The translations under genes and the position numbers were made by a program. 64,000 nucleotides of DNA from JABMQB01 sp963666575 (lineage in GTDB: Bacteria; Bacteroidota; Bacteroidia; Bacteroidales; Prolixibacteraceae), in NCBI GenBank assembly GCA_963666575.2, contig CAXXYG010000018.1:248001-312000 (forward strand), written 5' to 3'. The notes under the pieces are model-generated. The model ran no database searches. It saw nothing but the letters and a program-made list of their open reading frames with translations, and was not told the DNA's origin. Each line of letters opens with the position of its first letter. Position 1 is the stretch's first letter. This document shows, one piece after another, positions 24,876 through 33,506 of the stretch.

Positions 24876-26566
24876 TTCGATATTTTAGTTTTTAATTCTT
24901 GAATCATTTCAGTTTTTACCCACCAAACATCCTGGCTGTATCCTTCACGTGGACGGGTAAAAAACAAATATTTTCCATCGGGAGAAAAACCGGGAAAACG
25001 TTCCTGCCCCGATGTGTTTATTTCGTCCCCTAATTTTTTAGGTTCACTCCATATACCATCGCTGGTTTTTTGGGAAATGTATAAATCTCCGTAATCACCT
25101 TCATATGATCCTGGCCTGTTGGATGAAAAAATGGCCATTTGTTCGTCGGGTGAAATATAAAAAGTCCAGTTTAAAGTGCCTTTGTTTTTAAGAGGTTCCA
25201 CATCGATTTTTGGTAATTTATAAAATGCATTTTTAACTTTAACAATGGGGAATTCTCCCTGGGGTAAACTGCTAAAAAAAATAACCTCGTTAGGTTCCAT
25301 TTTCTGAGGAATTTCCCTGATCTCCTTTTCTGAACCCCATCCATTTTCGGTTCGTTTTACATAGAACGATTTCCATTCATATACTTCAGCTGTATCGTTT
25401 TGCACCGGCCTTCGGCTATCATAAAAAATGTATTGCCCATCGGGGCTAAATTTTGGGCCACCAGCCCGGTATTCGCCTGAAAAAGAACTTATTTCGGGAT
25501 ACGACCACAACCCGTTTTCTTCTTTCATGTACATTATAACCTGTTCGAGCGAAGTGGAAGGCATTCCTGGTAAATTTCTCCACACCGACCAAACAACCTC
25601 TTTCCCATCGGGAGAAAAGGATGGCGGACTATGTTCAAGGTTTTCGGTTGAAATTATACCGGGAGCAAATACTTCGGCCTTACCATTGGGAGGTTTTTGC
25701 CCCAAATAGGGACCCGATAATGTATGGAAATTAACCGAATTACTAAATTTTATAGAATTCCCTTGCTCGCGAAATACACTTCCGTTTGGATAAACTGTCA
25801 TAAAATGTTTTATGCTAATATCCATATCAGCCGGAGCAATATGCATGGCTATTAGTTTATCGGGTTTTACAGTGTGTGTTATAAAATATTTTGAATCGGG
25901 TGATGTATCGTACCGTTGTAAAAACATTACATCAACAGGCTTTTGTTTAAAATTGTATTTTCCTAAAACCTCTTTGTTCTCTTTAATTGTAGCATCGCCA
26001 CTGTGGTAAAAACGGCTACCTTCCAGGTTTACAATATATGCCAGGTTCCTCACCTCTCCATGGATATTTTTGCCATCGACCAAATAAGGGCCATGTTTTA
26101 AACAAAACACATCAATATCAATTCCATTTTCCTGAAGAGAAGAATGGATTTCATAATCAGAATCAATTTTAATAATTTGGGATTTAATCAAATCAAAATC
26201 CTGTAAATCCCTCATTTTATCAACAGCCTGTTTATGGGCAACCAGCTTACAACCCGATTGGGTTTTCAAAAACTGAATGGTTAATTCGGGATCAAAATGG
26301 TCGCCATGATGATGAGTAACCAATAACAAATCAATATTTTTATAAGGCAATTCACCATTTATCATTTGGTTAATCATTGTTTCGGTGGGTGCCAAAAAAT
26401 CGGGGTAATTACTTCGGAACAGCGCATCGACCAATACTTTTTTATTTTTTGAGTTTACAAAAAAACCCTCGTTCCCGGTATAGGTGATTTTTAATTTAGG
26501 AGATTCGGAATAACAACTAAATAAAATCCCTAAAAGTAAAACTGTGAATAAAACTTTTATTTGCAT
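24872..26566 (-). CDS. Fusion: metallo-beta-lactamase-fold domain plus PD40 propeller, lipoprotein
   Basis: 564 aa. Signal peptide with lipobox LFSC. Residues about 25-270 form an MBL-fold domain: THHHGDH at 84-90 (HxHxDH), YHSGDAT with the third metal His/Asp, and a terminal AMHIAP. It resembles the UlaG/L-ascorbate-6-phosphate lactonase-like branch. From about residue 275 it switches to the local PD40 form: LGQKPPNGKAEVFAPGIIS, then SFSPDGKEVVWS, KFSPDGQYIFYDSRR, YISPDEQMAIFSSNRPG and GFSPDGKYLFFTRP. The fusion of a hydrolase with the propeller implies that the propeller family recognises the same ligand or partner. Operon: PD40 gene 26578-27483 upstream, esterase downstream. Confidence 0.85.
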   Translation of the reverse strand: MQIKVLFTVLLLGILFSCYSESPKLKITYTGNEGFFVNSKNKKVLVDALFRSNYPDFLAPTETMINQMINGELPYKNIDLLLVTHHHGDHFDPELTIQFLKTQSGCKLVAHKQAVDKMRDLQDFDLIKSQIIKIDSDYEIHSSLQENGIDIDVFCLKHGPYLVDGKNIHGEVRNLAYIVNLEGSRFYHSGDATIKENKEVLGKYNFKQKPVDVMFLQRYDTSPDSKYFITHTVKPDKLIAMHIAPADMDISIKHFMTVYPNGSVFREQGNSIKFSNSVNFHTLSGPYLGQKPPNGKAEVFAPGIISTENLEHSPPSFSPDGKEVVWSVWRNLPGMPSTSLEQVIMYMKEENGLWSYPEISSFSGEYRAGGPKFSPDGQYIFYDSRRPVQNDTAEVYEWKSFYVKRTENGWGSEKEIREIPQKMEPNEVIFFSSLPQGEFPIVKVKNAFYKLPKIDVEPLKNKGTLNWTFYISPDEQMAIFSSNRPGSYEGDYGDLYISQKTSDGIWSEPKKLGDEINTSGQERFPGFSPDGKYLFFTRPREGYSQDVWWVKTEMIQELKTKISK

Positions 26567-26577
26567 TTTAATTGATA

Positions 26578-27483
26578 TTACTCTTTGTAGTTTTCAAAAA
26601 TTTTTGTGTCGACCCAAAAAATATCCATGTTATCCAGAGAGTCAATAACATTGTTCCTGCCAAACAGAAAATATTTGCCATCGGGTGTAAATGAGAAAGG
26701 AGAATCGGCATATTTGGTGTTAAATGTTTCACCCATATTTTTTGGCTCCGACCAATTCCCTTCTGATACCTGAAAACTTACATACATATCAGTACTTCCA
26801 AAACCATCTTCCTTTCCATAACATGTAAATATTAAAAAATCGTTTTCAGGAGATGTTAATATATTGCACTCGCTTCGCGGTGAATTAAAAATATCGATAG
26901 CAACAGGTGGTTGGTATTCACCATTTTTATATGCTGAGTAAAAAATATCGCACTGCCCTTTTGTCCCTTCGCGATGTGAAGCAAAATATACAGACTGGTC
27001 GGCAGCGATACTGGCAACACATTCATATCCCTGGGAATTAATATTGCCGGATAATTTTACTGGTTCCGACCAAATACCACCTTTCAGTTTATTGGCATAA
27101 ATATCTCCGCCCCTATTAAAAATGAATGTTTTTCCATCGGCTGTAATGCGGATGTACTTTCCTATTCCTGAATCGCCCAAAAAGCTGGCAAATTTAGGTT
27201 GGTTCCATTTGTTGTTTTTATAATCCATATAAAAAATGGAATCATTTACCTGAAAATAAAAATCATTGCCTGTAGCTGAGTAAGAAGCAAAAACTTCATT
27301 CCTGTTAGGAAAACATATCAAACCGGGTGCAAATAATTCAGGAATTACACCCGGTGGCTCCTGGTTAAAATAAAACTCTTTTGTGAATTTTTGATTCGTT
27401 CCATCAGAAGGTTTTTCTGTTTGGGTGTATGCTTCAATACAAAGCAGTCCCAGGCAAATAAGCAGAATATTGGTTTTTATCAT
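26578..27483 (-). CDS. PD40 beta-propeller protein, exported
   Basis: 301 aa. Signal peptide (ILLICLGLLCIEAYTQ). Local family motif FNQEPPGVIPELFAPGLI at about residues 39-56, then blades with GNDFYFQVND, RITADGKTFIFNRGG, SIAADQSVYFASHREG and SFTPDGKYFLFGRNN. The last two blades keep the aromatic FxxDGKYxxF motif of PD40. It lies 11 bp upstream of the MBL-PD40 fusion gene, so it opens that operon. Ligand unknown. Confidence 0.8.
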   Translation of the reverse strand: MIKTNILLICLGLLCIEAYTQTEKPSDGTNQKFTKEFYFNQEPPGVIPELFAPGLICFPNRNEVFASYSATGNDFYFQVNDSIFYMDYKNNKWNQPKFASFLGDSGIGKYIRITADGKTFIFNRGGDIYANKLKGGIWSEPVKLSGNINSQGYECVASIAADQSVYFASHREGTKGQCDIFYSAYKNGEYQPPVAIDIFNSPRSECNILTSPENDFLIFTCYGKEDGFGSTDMYVSFQVSEGNWSEPKNMGETFNTKYADSPFSFTPDGKYFLFGRNNVIDSLDNMDIFWVDTKIFENYKE

Positions 27484-27537
27484 ATGTATATAACTTACTT
27501 TATAATCTAATTGTCAGATTGTTATAAAAATACTATT

Positions 27538-27660
27538 TGTCCTGCCGGACGGGCTTTCATTTTTGTCTTGACACAAAAACGAAACAAAAAAGTCAAGAAA
27601 ATTTAATGCTTCTCCCCACAATCTTCCGCCTGCCCGCGCCAAATTTTCGTCCAACGCACT
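27538..27660. repeat. Dispersed-type intergenic repeat with inverted CTTGAC/GTCAAG
   Basis: Begins with CCTGCCGGACGGGC, then TTTTTGTCTTGACACAAAAA and a second arm GTCAAG at about 27590. A sequence of this type recurs in many Bacteroidota intergenic regions as I remember them, but only one copy is in this window, so copy number was not verified. The 27484-27789 gap has no gene. Confidence 0.45.
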
Positions 27661-27789
27661 TTTTGAATCTGCTAAAATTCAAATCTATATTCTATAAATA
27701 CATACTTTTTTATGTTTTTACATTTTAAATTAATATCCTCAATCATCCGGATTTCATGTGTTTAGAATTAAATATTCATGTAACATCAA

Positions 27790-28719
27790 TCATTTTAAAT
27801 GTTTATTCAGAAATTCAACCAACTTATCAACTGCCTGGGGATTTTCATTTATTAGCACTGAACTATGCTCATTTTCCACAAGAAATAATTCAGTTTCAAC
27901 TTTTTTCTCTTTTAAATAATTATAAAAATCGCTGGCTTCCTGTAAAGCAACCAAATGGTCATTCTTAGCATGAATCAATAAGGTTGGAGGATAATCAGAA
28001 TCGACATTGTTAGTTAATTTGAACTTTTCCAGTTTTTCAGGCTCACGGGATGGGTCAAATCCAAAAATCTCATAAAGCGCTAAATTGTTTCTGGCAAGAA
28101 ATCGCCATAAATCCATCCGGCTATCGTAATCGCCATACGAAACAACTGAATTTTTAACAATGTCATAAGGTCCGGGTATATTGAGGATAAACAAATCTCC
28201 CATTTTTATATTTCCTGGAGAAAATCCGGTTGGTGCCGAAATGGCTACTATCGCGTTCGGTGCAAATTTTTTATTAAATCCTGTTGAAAAAGCCAGGTAA
28301 CCACCAGCTGAACCACCGGCTACTGCAATTTTATCTATATCAATATTATATTTCTGCAAGCCATTTTCGCGCAACCATTTTATAAGGTCGCTCACATCTG
28401 TTAAAATCTCCCCCAACTTCGTTTCAGGGGCTAATCTGTAATCGGCCGAAACCACAGCATAATCCGATGCAAGCAATTTATCTTTAATAACAGATTCCAA
28501 ACCCTGGTCTCTGTTTCCGAAAATAAAACCACCTCCATGAAAATAAACTAAAACAGGATGTAATCCTTCGGTTTTGGGTAAAAAGATGTTCGCTTTGATA
28601 CTGTGGTTATTTACTGTTTTATAAACAAATTCTTTTTTTTCAGAAAAATTATTCTGCGAAAATGTTTGAACAGAAAATGTAATAATTAGTCCTAATAATA
28701 AACTTTTGATTTCCCGCAT
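27790..28719 (-). CDS. Exported alpha/beta-hydrolase, HSL-type esterase
   Basis: 309 aa. Signal peptide (LLLGLIITFSVQTFSQ). Seen: VYFHGGGFIFGNRDQG, the oxyanion HGGG motif; AVVSADYRLAPETKLG; VAGGSAGGYLAFSTG, with the nucleophile elbow GxSxGG; LLIHAKNDHLVALQEA with the acid Asp; and ENEHSS with the catalytic His. These are diagnostic of hormone-sensitive-lipase-like carboxylesterases. The second gene of a two-gene operon, 6 bp after the acetyltransferase. Confidence 0.88.
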   Translation of the reverse strand: MREIKSLLLGLIITFSVQTFSQNNFSEKKEFVYKTVNNHSIKANIFLPKTEGLHPVLVYFHGGGFIFGNRDQGLESVIKDKLLASDYAVVSADYRLAPETKLGEILTDVSDLIKWLRENGLQKYNIDIDKIAVAGGSAGGYLAFSTGFNKKFAPNAIVAISAPTGFSPGNIKMGDLFILNIPGPYDIVKNSVVSYGDYDSRMDLWRFLARNNLALYEIFGFDPSREPEKLEKFKLTNNVDSDYPPTLLIHAKNDHLVALQEASDFYNYLKEKKVETELFLVENEHSSVLINENPQAVDKLVEFLNKHLK

Positions 28720-28725
28720 TTTTGT

Positions 28726-29193
28726 TTAAATATTCAAATTTAGTTCCATTTTAATATTGGCCCGATTATTATGAAAATCATTTTTAGGCACCAATCGAAA
28801 ACCATAATTAAAATACATTTTTATGGCAACGGTTAAGTCGGAATGGGTGTAAAGCACCAGCTTAGTAATATTCAAATCGATTGCCTTTTGAATGGCCGAT
28901 TCCAATAACAATTTTCCAATTCCCCGGTTCTGATATTCTTTTGTAACTGCCATTTTCGCTATTTCAAAAGTTTCGGTGTTTATTTTTATTAATGCATAAG
29001 TCCCAACAATTACATTATTACATTTAGCAAAAAAAATAAATCCCCCTTGACTGATGATGGATTCAACAGGATTCGACAATACCAATTTATCGGTTGTTTC
29101 AACCTTAAACGATTTTGTAATCCATTCATAATTTAACTGTTTAAAGTTCTCCTTAAAATCATCGTTGTAATCCACGATATTAATTGTTTCCAT
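28726..29193 (-). CDS. GNAT-family N-acetyltransferase
   Basis: 155 aa. Seen: FEIAKMAVTKEYQNRGIGKLLLESAIQKA, the acetyl-CoA site with QNRGIGKLL (R/QxxGxG/A), and KLVLYTHSDLTVAIKMYFNYGFRLVPK, the typical final helix-strand with YxxxGF. Cytoplasmic. Substrate not predictable. A weak version of the ACGACGA..TTGTTCC upstream element seen at the PQQ genes is at 29291-29310. Confidence 0.85.
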   Translation of the reverse strand: METINIVDYNDDFKENFKQLNYEWITKSFKVETTDKLVLSNPVESIISQGGFIFFAKCNNVIVGTYALIKINTETFEIAKMAVTKEYQNRGIGKLLLESAIQKAIDLNITKLVLYTHSDLTVAIKMYFNYGFRLVPKNDFHNNRANIKMELNLNI

Positions 29194-29410
29194 GTGTGTT
29201 TTTTATTCAACGAAAATTATGGCTGCACTATAAATTAACGTAATACAGAAAAATAAGTACATACAAATATCGTAAAACTGAAGGAAAGGATAACAACCAA
29301 TTGTTCCAAAAATGAGCAATAATAATCCATAGTTATTAACATAACTTAGTAATTATTAAAGCTTCTTAATTGTATTAATCCCGACCTTTGAAAAGCTAAT
29401 TCCAATATTT

Positions 29411-30040
29411 ATGAAACGAATCCTTCCTTTAATAATGTTAATGATAAGCCTTTTGGGTATGGCTCAGGAAGAAGGTTCGTATTTGCTAAAGGGATTGATT
29501 CTTGGCCCTGATACATTGCCGGTGCCCGGGGCATATATTATAAATTATAATGACCTAAAAGTATACTCAAGCAAAACAAGTGGCCGCTTTAATATATGGG
29601 TACAACCTGGTGATTCGTTAAAAATTAATCATGTTTCGTATATTCCACAAATGGTATATGCCGATTCGGTCAGGATAAAACCCAACATTATTTTAGAAAT
29701 TGATACCCGGACAATAAAACAAGTGGACATAGGCCCTGATAAACAAGCCAAATATTTGGAAGAAACAGTAAAATCGATTAAAAATACCGACATCATCATT
29801 TATAAACGCATGAGCCCCGAAACCAAACCTGTTGGGTGGCTTGTTATGCAAGAAAATAAATTGCTCCGAAACGAAGCATCATCTATTCGTCTTGCCAGCT
29901 TCTCTACTGGCGAAGTAATTGGTTTATTTGTTAACGAAAAACGAAAAAAAAGGAAAGATAAAGGGTTTCGATTTTACCGAAATGAAAAACACAAAGAGCG
30001 TAAGGAACGCAAAACTGAAAAAAAGGACAATCACCAATAA
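29411..30040 (+). CDS. Exported protein with carboxypeptidase-regulatory-like domain
   Basis: 209 aa. Signal peptide (LIMLMISLLGMAQ). Seen: LLKGLILGPDTLPVPGAYIINYNDLKVYSSKTSGRFNIWVQPGDSLKINHVSYIP, a CarboxypepD-reg/beta-sandwich domain like the N-terminus of TonB receptors. After about residue 150 a hydrophilic tail ends in a strongly basic stretch (KKRKDKGFRFYR, then KERKERKTEKK). Family is typical of Bacteroidota surface proteins; no partner is adjacent. Converges with the nitroreductase at 30045. Confidence 0.75.
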   Translation: MKRILPLIMLMISLLGMAQEEGSYLLKGLILGPDTLPVPGAYIINYNDLKVYSSKTSGRFNIWVQPGDSLKINHVSYIPQMVYADSVRIKPNIILEIDTRTIKQVDIGPDKQAKYLEETVKSIKNTDIIIYKRMSPETKPVGWLVMQENKLLRNEASSIRLASFSTGEVIGLFVNEKRKKRKDKGFRFYRNEKHKERKERKTEKKDNHQ

Positions 30041-30044
30041 TTAC

Positions 30045-30737
30045 TTATTCATAAAAAAAACTCATTTCTTCCAGATTTTTTCGTTCGATATGGGGTACAT
30101 AAACCGGATTGGCGGCATAACCCACCGGCAGTACTAAAAATGGTTTTTCATTATCGGGCCGGTTTAATATTTCTGATATAAAAAACATAGGGCTGGGTGT
30201 ATAGGAATGAGTGACTAATCCGGCGTTGTGTATAGCCGAAATAAGCAAACCACAAGCCAAACCAACCGATTCGTTAACATAGTAGTTACTTTTTTTTGTC
30301 CCATCACTTGCATACTCAAATGGTTTCTTAAAAACAATAATTAACCAAGGTGCAGTCTCAAGGAATGGTTTGTTTACATCAGTTGCCAAAGGTTTGAGAT
30401 CTTTTAACCAACGATCGCTCATGCGGTTTTTATAACTTTCTTTTTCTTCTTTTTCGGCTGCCAGCCTGATTCTGTTTTTTAATGCAGGATTTGAGATAGC
30501 ACAAAAAGTCCATGGTTGTTTGTTGGCACCCGAAGGAGCCGTTGATGCAGTTTTAATAAGACTTTCAATTATTTCGCGAGGTACCGGAGTATCAGCAAAT
30601 TCCCTCACTGAACGGCGTTTATCCATCCTTTCATATAAACTACGACTTTGAGATGATATTTCCTCTTCAGTAAAAACCTCTGGTTTGTACAAGTCATGTT
30701 TAAAACCATTAATAAAAACAAACTCTTTTGTAGCCAT
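30045..30737 (-). CDS. Nitroreductase-family flavoprotein, iodotyrosine-deiodinase-like
   Basis: 230 aa. Seen: MDKRRSVREFADTPVPREII, TAPSGANKQPWTF (the PSGA.xQPW motif), DVNKPFLETAPWLIIVFKKPF, NYYVNESVGLACGLLISAIHNAGLVTHSYTP, and RPDNEKPFLVLPVGY. The order NKPFL..AP.LI.VFK, NES.giA.GlL..A and NEKpf..lPVGYP matches the iodotyrosine deiodinase branch of the fold better than NfsB or BluB. In IYD a substrate-binding Glu-Tyr-Lys triad lies in an inserted lid; here the lid region EKEEKESYKNRMSDRWLKDL has E, Y and K, in keeping. FMN-dependent; dehalogenation is an inference. Confidence 0.8.
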   Translation of the reverse strand: MATKEFVFINGFKHDLYKPEVFTEEEISSQSRSLYERMDKRRSVREFADTPVPREIIESLIKTASTAPSGANKQPWTFCAISNPALKNRIRLAAEKEEKESYKNRMSDRWLKDLKPLATDVNKPFLETAPWLIIVFKKPFEYASDGTKKSNYYVNESVGLACGLLISAIHNAGLVTHSYTPSPMFFISEILNRPDNEKPFLVLPVGYAANPVYVPHIERKNLEEMSFFYE

Positions 30738-30913
30738 AATAAGCTTCTTTTTTCTGACGGAGGAAAAACGTCACTTTGAGCAAAATTGCAATTGCTAAGA
30801 TATGATTTTATTAAATGATTTTTTAGTTGATTGGAAATCCTCAAGAAGCAGGTAGTTGTGACACAACAACTCCTTTGTTTTATTTCAGAAGTTTTCTTTG
30901 CCAGGTCAATTGA

Positions 30914-31528
30914 TTAAACCACAGGGTTATTATCTTTTAAATCATCCAAAAACTCAATTGATTCAATTAATCTTTTATCGGGAAACCGCATTAAAATAAA
31001 ACTGATTATAACTGCCACAACCAAACTTCCGGCTGTGAAATACAACATCCAAGAGGTGCCAAATTCATACAAACTAAAATCCGCAAAACCTTTTGCTATA
31101 ACTATAAGAAAAGGTGCCGAAAACATTGGAATAATTACGAGCAGGCTGTATTTATCCCACACTTCCATTTTTTTAAGCCTGATGAGTTTTTTCTGAGCCT
31201 CAACAACTGCCAGCTGTGAATCGATTCCATAAAAAAGTACCAGCCTGTTAATTTCAAAAATTAATCCAAAAAGCGTTACAACAGCCAAAACCAAAGCAGG
31301 GATAAAAAACCGGGGTTCCGATAAATTCCCTACTAAAAACAGTCCAAGGAAATTTAAAAATAATAATCCCACAACTATTTCGAATATGGCTGTCCACTTT
31401 ACTGCTGCCAGGCGAGATTTTACTTTACGGAAACCTATTTTTTTAACCAGTTCTTTATTAATTTTTATGCTTTTTTCAAGCTCCAAATCTGCACTGTTCC
31501 AAATTCCAGATAATTCTTCAAAATTCAT
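30914..31528 (-). CDS. Membrane protein downstream of ECF sigma factor (possible anti-sigma)
   Basis: 204 aa from the ATG at 31528, which has AAGGAT 4 bases upstream; an earlier Met at 31552 overlaps the sigma gene. Seen: a charged N-terminal region of about 55 residues (ELVKKIGFRKVKSRLAAVKW), then four hydrophobic helices (IFEIVVGLLFLNFLGLFLVG, FIPALVLAVVTLFGLIF, LLVIIPMFSAPFLIVI, MLYFTAGSLVVAVIISFIL). No zinc motif of the classical anti-sigma domain. Its place directly behind the sigma factor suggests the regulatory partner; sequence evidence for that is absent. Confidence 0.65.
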   Translation of the reverse strand: MNFEELSGIWNSADLELEKSIKINKELVKKIGFRKVKSRLAAVKWTAIFEIVVGLLFLNFLGLFLVGNLSEPRFFIPALVLAVVTLFGLIFEINRLVLFYGIDSQLAVVEAQKKLIRLKKMEVWDKYSLLVIIPMFSAPFLIVIAKGFADFSLYEFGTSWMLYFTAGSLVVAVIISFILMRFPDKRLIESIEFLDDLKDNNPVV

Positions 31529-31532
31529 ATCC

Positions 31533-32039
31533 TTATTTTTTAGATGTTTCAAAATATATTTTTAATTCTTCGATAATACGTTGTTTCCTGGTTGATATGT
31601 TGGAAGCTGTCATACCCATTACGCTGGCAATTTCCTTATTTTTACATCCTTCGAGGTATAGGAAAATAATTGCCTTATCGATTGGTTTAAGCAATTCAAT
31701 AAAATGGTATAACTGCACCAGTTTCTCATCAAACACCGGCTCATCAATTTGCACCAACTCAAATTGTTGCTGATACGAACTATACGTATTACTGCGGGAT
31801 GTTAACTTCCTTATATATGAAATGGAAACGTTTATGGCAATCCTGTAGATCCAGGTCGATAACGAATAAGTTTTATTATATTTTGGGAATGATTTCCACA
31901 ATTGAAGCGTAATATCCTGAATAAGGTCTTTCTGTTCTTCGGAGTTATAACAATATATTCGGGCTACTTTTGCAATTAGTTTTTTGTAATTCTCAAGATA
32001 ACTAATGAAAAGAGTTTCCTGCGATTGTGATTCTTTCAA
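31533..32039 (-). CDS. ECF-type RNA polymerase sigma factor
   Basis: 168 aa. Seen: sigma2 region with EEQKDLIQDITLQLWKSFPKYNKTYSLSTWIYRIAINVSISYIRK (the core D.vQd.fl...W.s...... ..sWly.iA.N), and sigma4 region with LKPIDKAIIFLYLEGCKNKEIASVMGMTASNISTRKQRIIEELKIYF, the helix-turn-helix for the -35 element. No signal-sensing domain. Second gene of the pair is the membrane protein 30914-31528. Target promoters cannot be read from this window. Confidence 0.92.
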   Translation of the reverse strand: MKESQSQETLFISYLENYKKLIAKVARIYCYNSEEQKDLIQDITLQLWKSFPKYNKTYSLSTWIYRIAINVSISYIRKLTSRSNTYSSYQQQFELVQIDEPVFDEKLVQLYHFIELLKPIDKAIIFLYLEGCKNKEIASVMGMTASNISTRKQRIIEELKIYFETSKK

Positions 32040-32228
32040 CTTGCTTAGATTTTGTCGTTTTAATAACTTGTTTCCTTATTATTCGCAAGTGAATTTGAAA
32101 TGTCACATTTTTTACATTTTATTTTACTTCCAGCAGTCTTATATCCTGATTTTATGGTTTGATAACAATAAACCTGTTTCTAAAATATAACATTGCCGGA
32201 AGCTTGATTTTATTTTACTCTAAACCAA

Positions 32229-32333
32229 CTAATTTCTTTTTGCTTTTTTTTCTCTTTTTTCAGCCTTTTTTTCTTTGGCACTTTTTGTAGCTTCTTTTTT
32301 AACGTTCTTTTTTGCGTCTTGCGATTTAGCCAT
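32229..32333 (-). CDS. Small Lys/Ala/Glu-rich basic protein
   Basis: 34 aa, ATG at 32333, stop at 32229, preceded by a purine stretch. The sequence starts MAKSQDAKKNVKKEATKS and ends KREKKAKRN: about 40 percent Lys, with no hydrophobic residue after the start. Small proteins beginning MAK.Q..KK..KKE are, as I recall, recurrent in Bacteroidota. Likely a nucleic-acid-associated or ribosome-associated peptide, but function is unknown. It lies between the sigma factor and a terminator-like hairpin at 32420. Confidence 0.55.
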   Translation of the reverse strand: MAKSQDAKKNVKKEATKSAKEKKAEKREKKAKRN

Positions 32334-32419
32334 GATCTTATTTTTTAATGGTTGTTTTAATTTAAGGTAAAATTAGATTATTTTTTTTCTAAAAACACAA
32401 TTTATCCATAATAAGAACA

Positions 32420-32441
32420 ATCCCTTCGAAAATGAAGGGAT
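32420..32441 (-). terminator. Hairpin downstream of the GH43 gene
   Basis: ATCCCTTC and GAAGGGAT form a perfect 8-bp stem with a 6-nt loop, 47 bp past the GH43 stop. The T content after the stem is moderate. Confidence 0.5.
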
Positions 32442-32488
32442 CGCAAATAAATTATAAAAAGCTTAAAATGTTGTAATTTTTAAACCGA

Positions 32489-33506
32489 TTAGCGATTTAT
32501 TAAATTAGGAGTAACGCCTTCAAAAGTCATTTTCACTTGCTGAATCGTACCATCATCGTTAAAAAATAGTTTATCGACACATGTAACACGGTGGTCACGC
32601 CCTTCATTTGGAATTGGCCGTCGGTGGTAAACCATAAACCAATTATCGGTTCCGGGAGTACAAATAACTGAATTATGGCCAGCACCGGTCGCAATTGATT
32701 TATCAGATTGAAGGATGGTCCCTACCCTATTAAAAGGCCCTGTTGGTTCTTCGGACATTGCATACGCCACTTTATAGGAGTCGTCGCCCCAGCCACCTTC
32801 CGACCACATAAAATAATAAATGCCCTTACGCAAAAACATAAACGGCCCTTCGACATAACCTTCGGGTGTAACCTCATGGAATAACTCTCCGTCTTCCCAC
32901 GGGATAAACCCGGTAAAATCGGTATTTAATTTCCCCATATTACAATGGCTCCAGCCTCCATAAAACATGTACCAGGTTCCATCACTATCCTGAAAAACAA
33001 ATTGGTCGATGGGTTGGGCATCATTGTAAAAATCAGAAATAAGGGGTTTTCCCAAATAATCTTCAAAAGGGCCTGCAGGAGAATCAGCAACTGCTATTCC
33101 AATACCTCCCGAATGATTGATGGTATTATTTTCATCCCAGCCAGGCCTGCTTGGGCGTTGTACATCATTGGCCGAAAAAAACAGGTAATACTTCTCTCCC
33201 TTTTGAACAATCGACGGTGCCCACATGGCTTGTTTAGCCCATTTTATAATTGATGTATCTAAAACAGAAGTGTGTTTTTCCCAGTTAACCAGGTCTTTTG
33301 AGGAGAAAGCATCAAAAAATAACTGCTTCGTGTATTCACTTGAATAGGTTGGAAAGATCCAATATTCATCTCCAAAAACAATTCCTTCCGGATCGGCATA
33401 CCATCCTTCAAACACAGGATTGCCTGAAGTTTTAATCGCTTTTTTAGATGTTGGTTGAACAGTATTTTTGTTTGTAAAATTACACCCAAAAAGAATTACA
33501 ATAATA
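32489..33506 (-). pseudogene. GH43-type glycoside hydrolase lipoprotein, signal peptide split by IS982
   Basis: Mature part of about 320 aa is intact. Seen: the GH43 five-blade start GNPVFEGWYADPEGIVFGDEYWIFPTYSS with the Asp nucleophile-assisting base, MWAPSIVQKGEKYYLFFSA, FQDSDGTWYMFYGG, EGPFMFLRKGIYYFMWSEGGW with the acid Glu, and GHNSVICTPGTDNWFMVYHRR. The original start was at 34578: joining 34578-34545 to this part after removing the IS and one TAATA copy gives MKKPFLASLLIIVILFGC, a perfect lipoprotein signal. An alternative start at a TTG within the IS end (33517) could give MIRIIIVILFGC, still with a lipobox, but no ribosome-binding site is evident. Likely arabinosidase or xylosidase; substrate not predictable. 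Confidence 0.85.
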
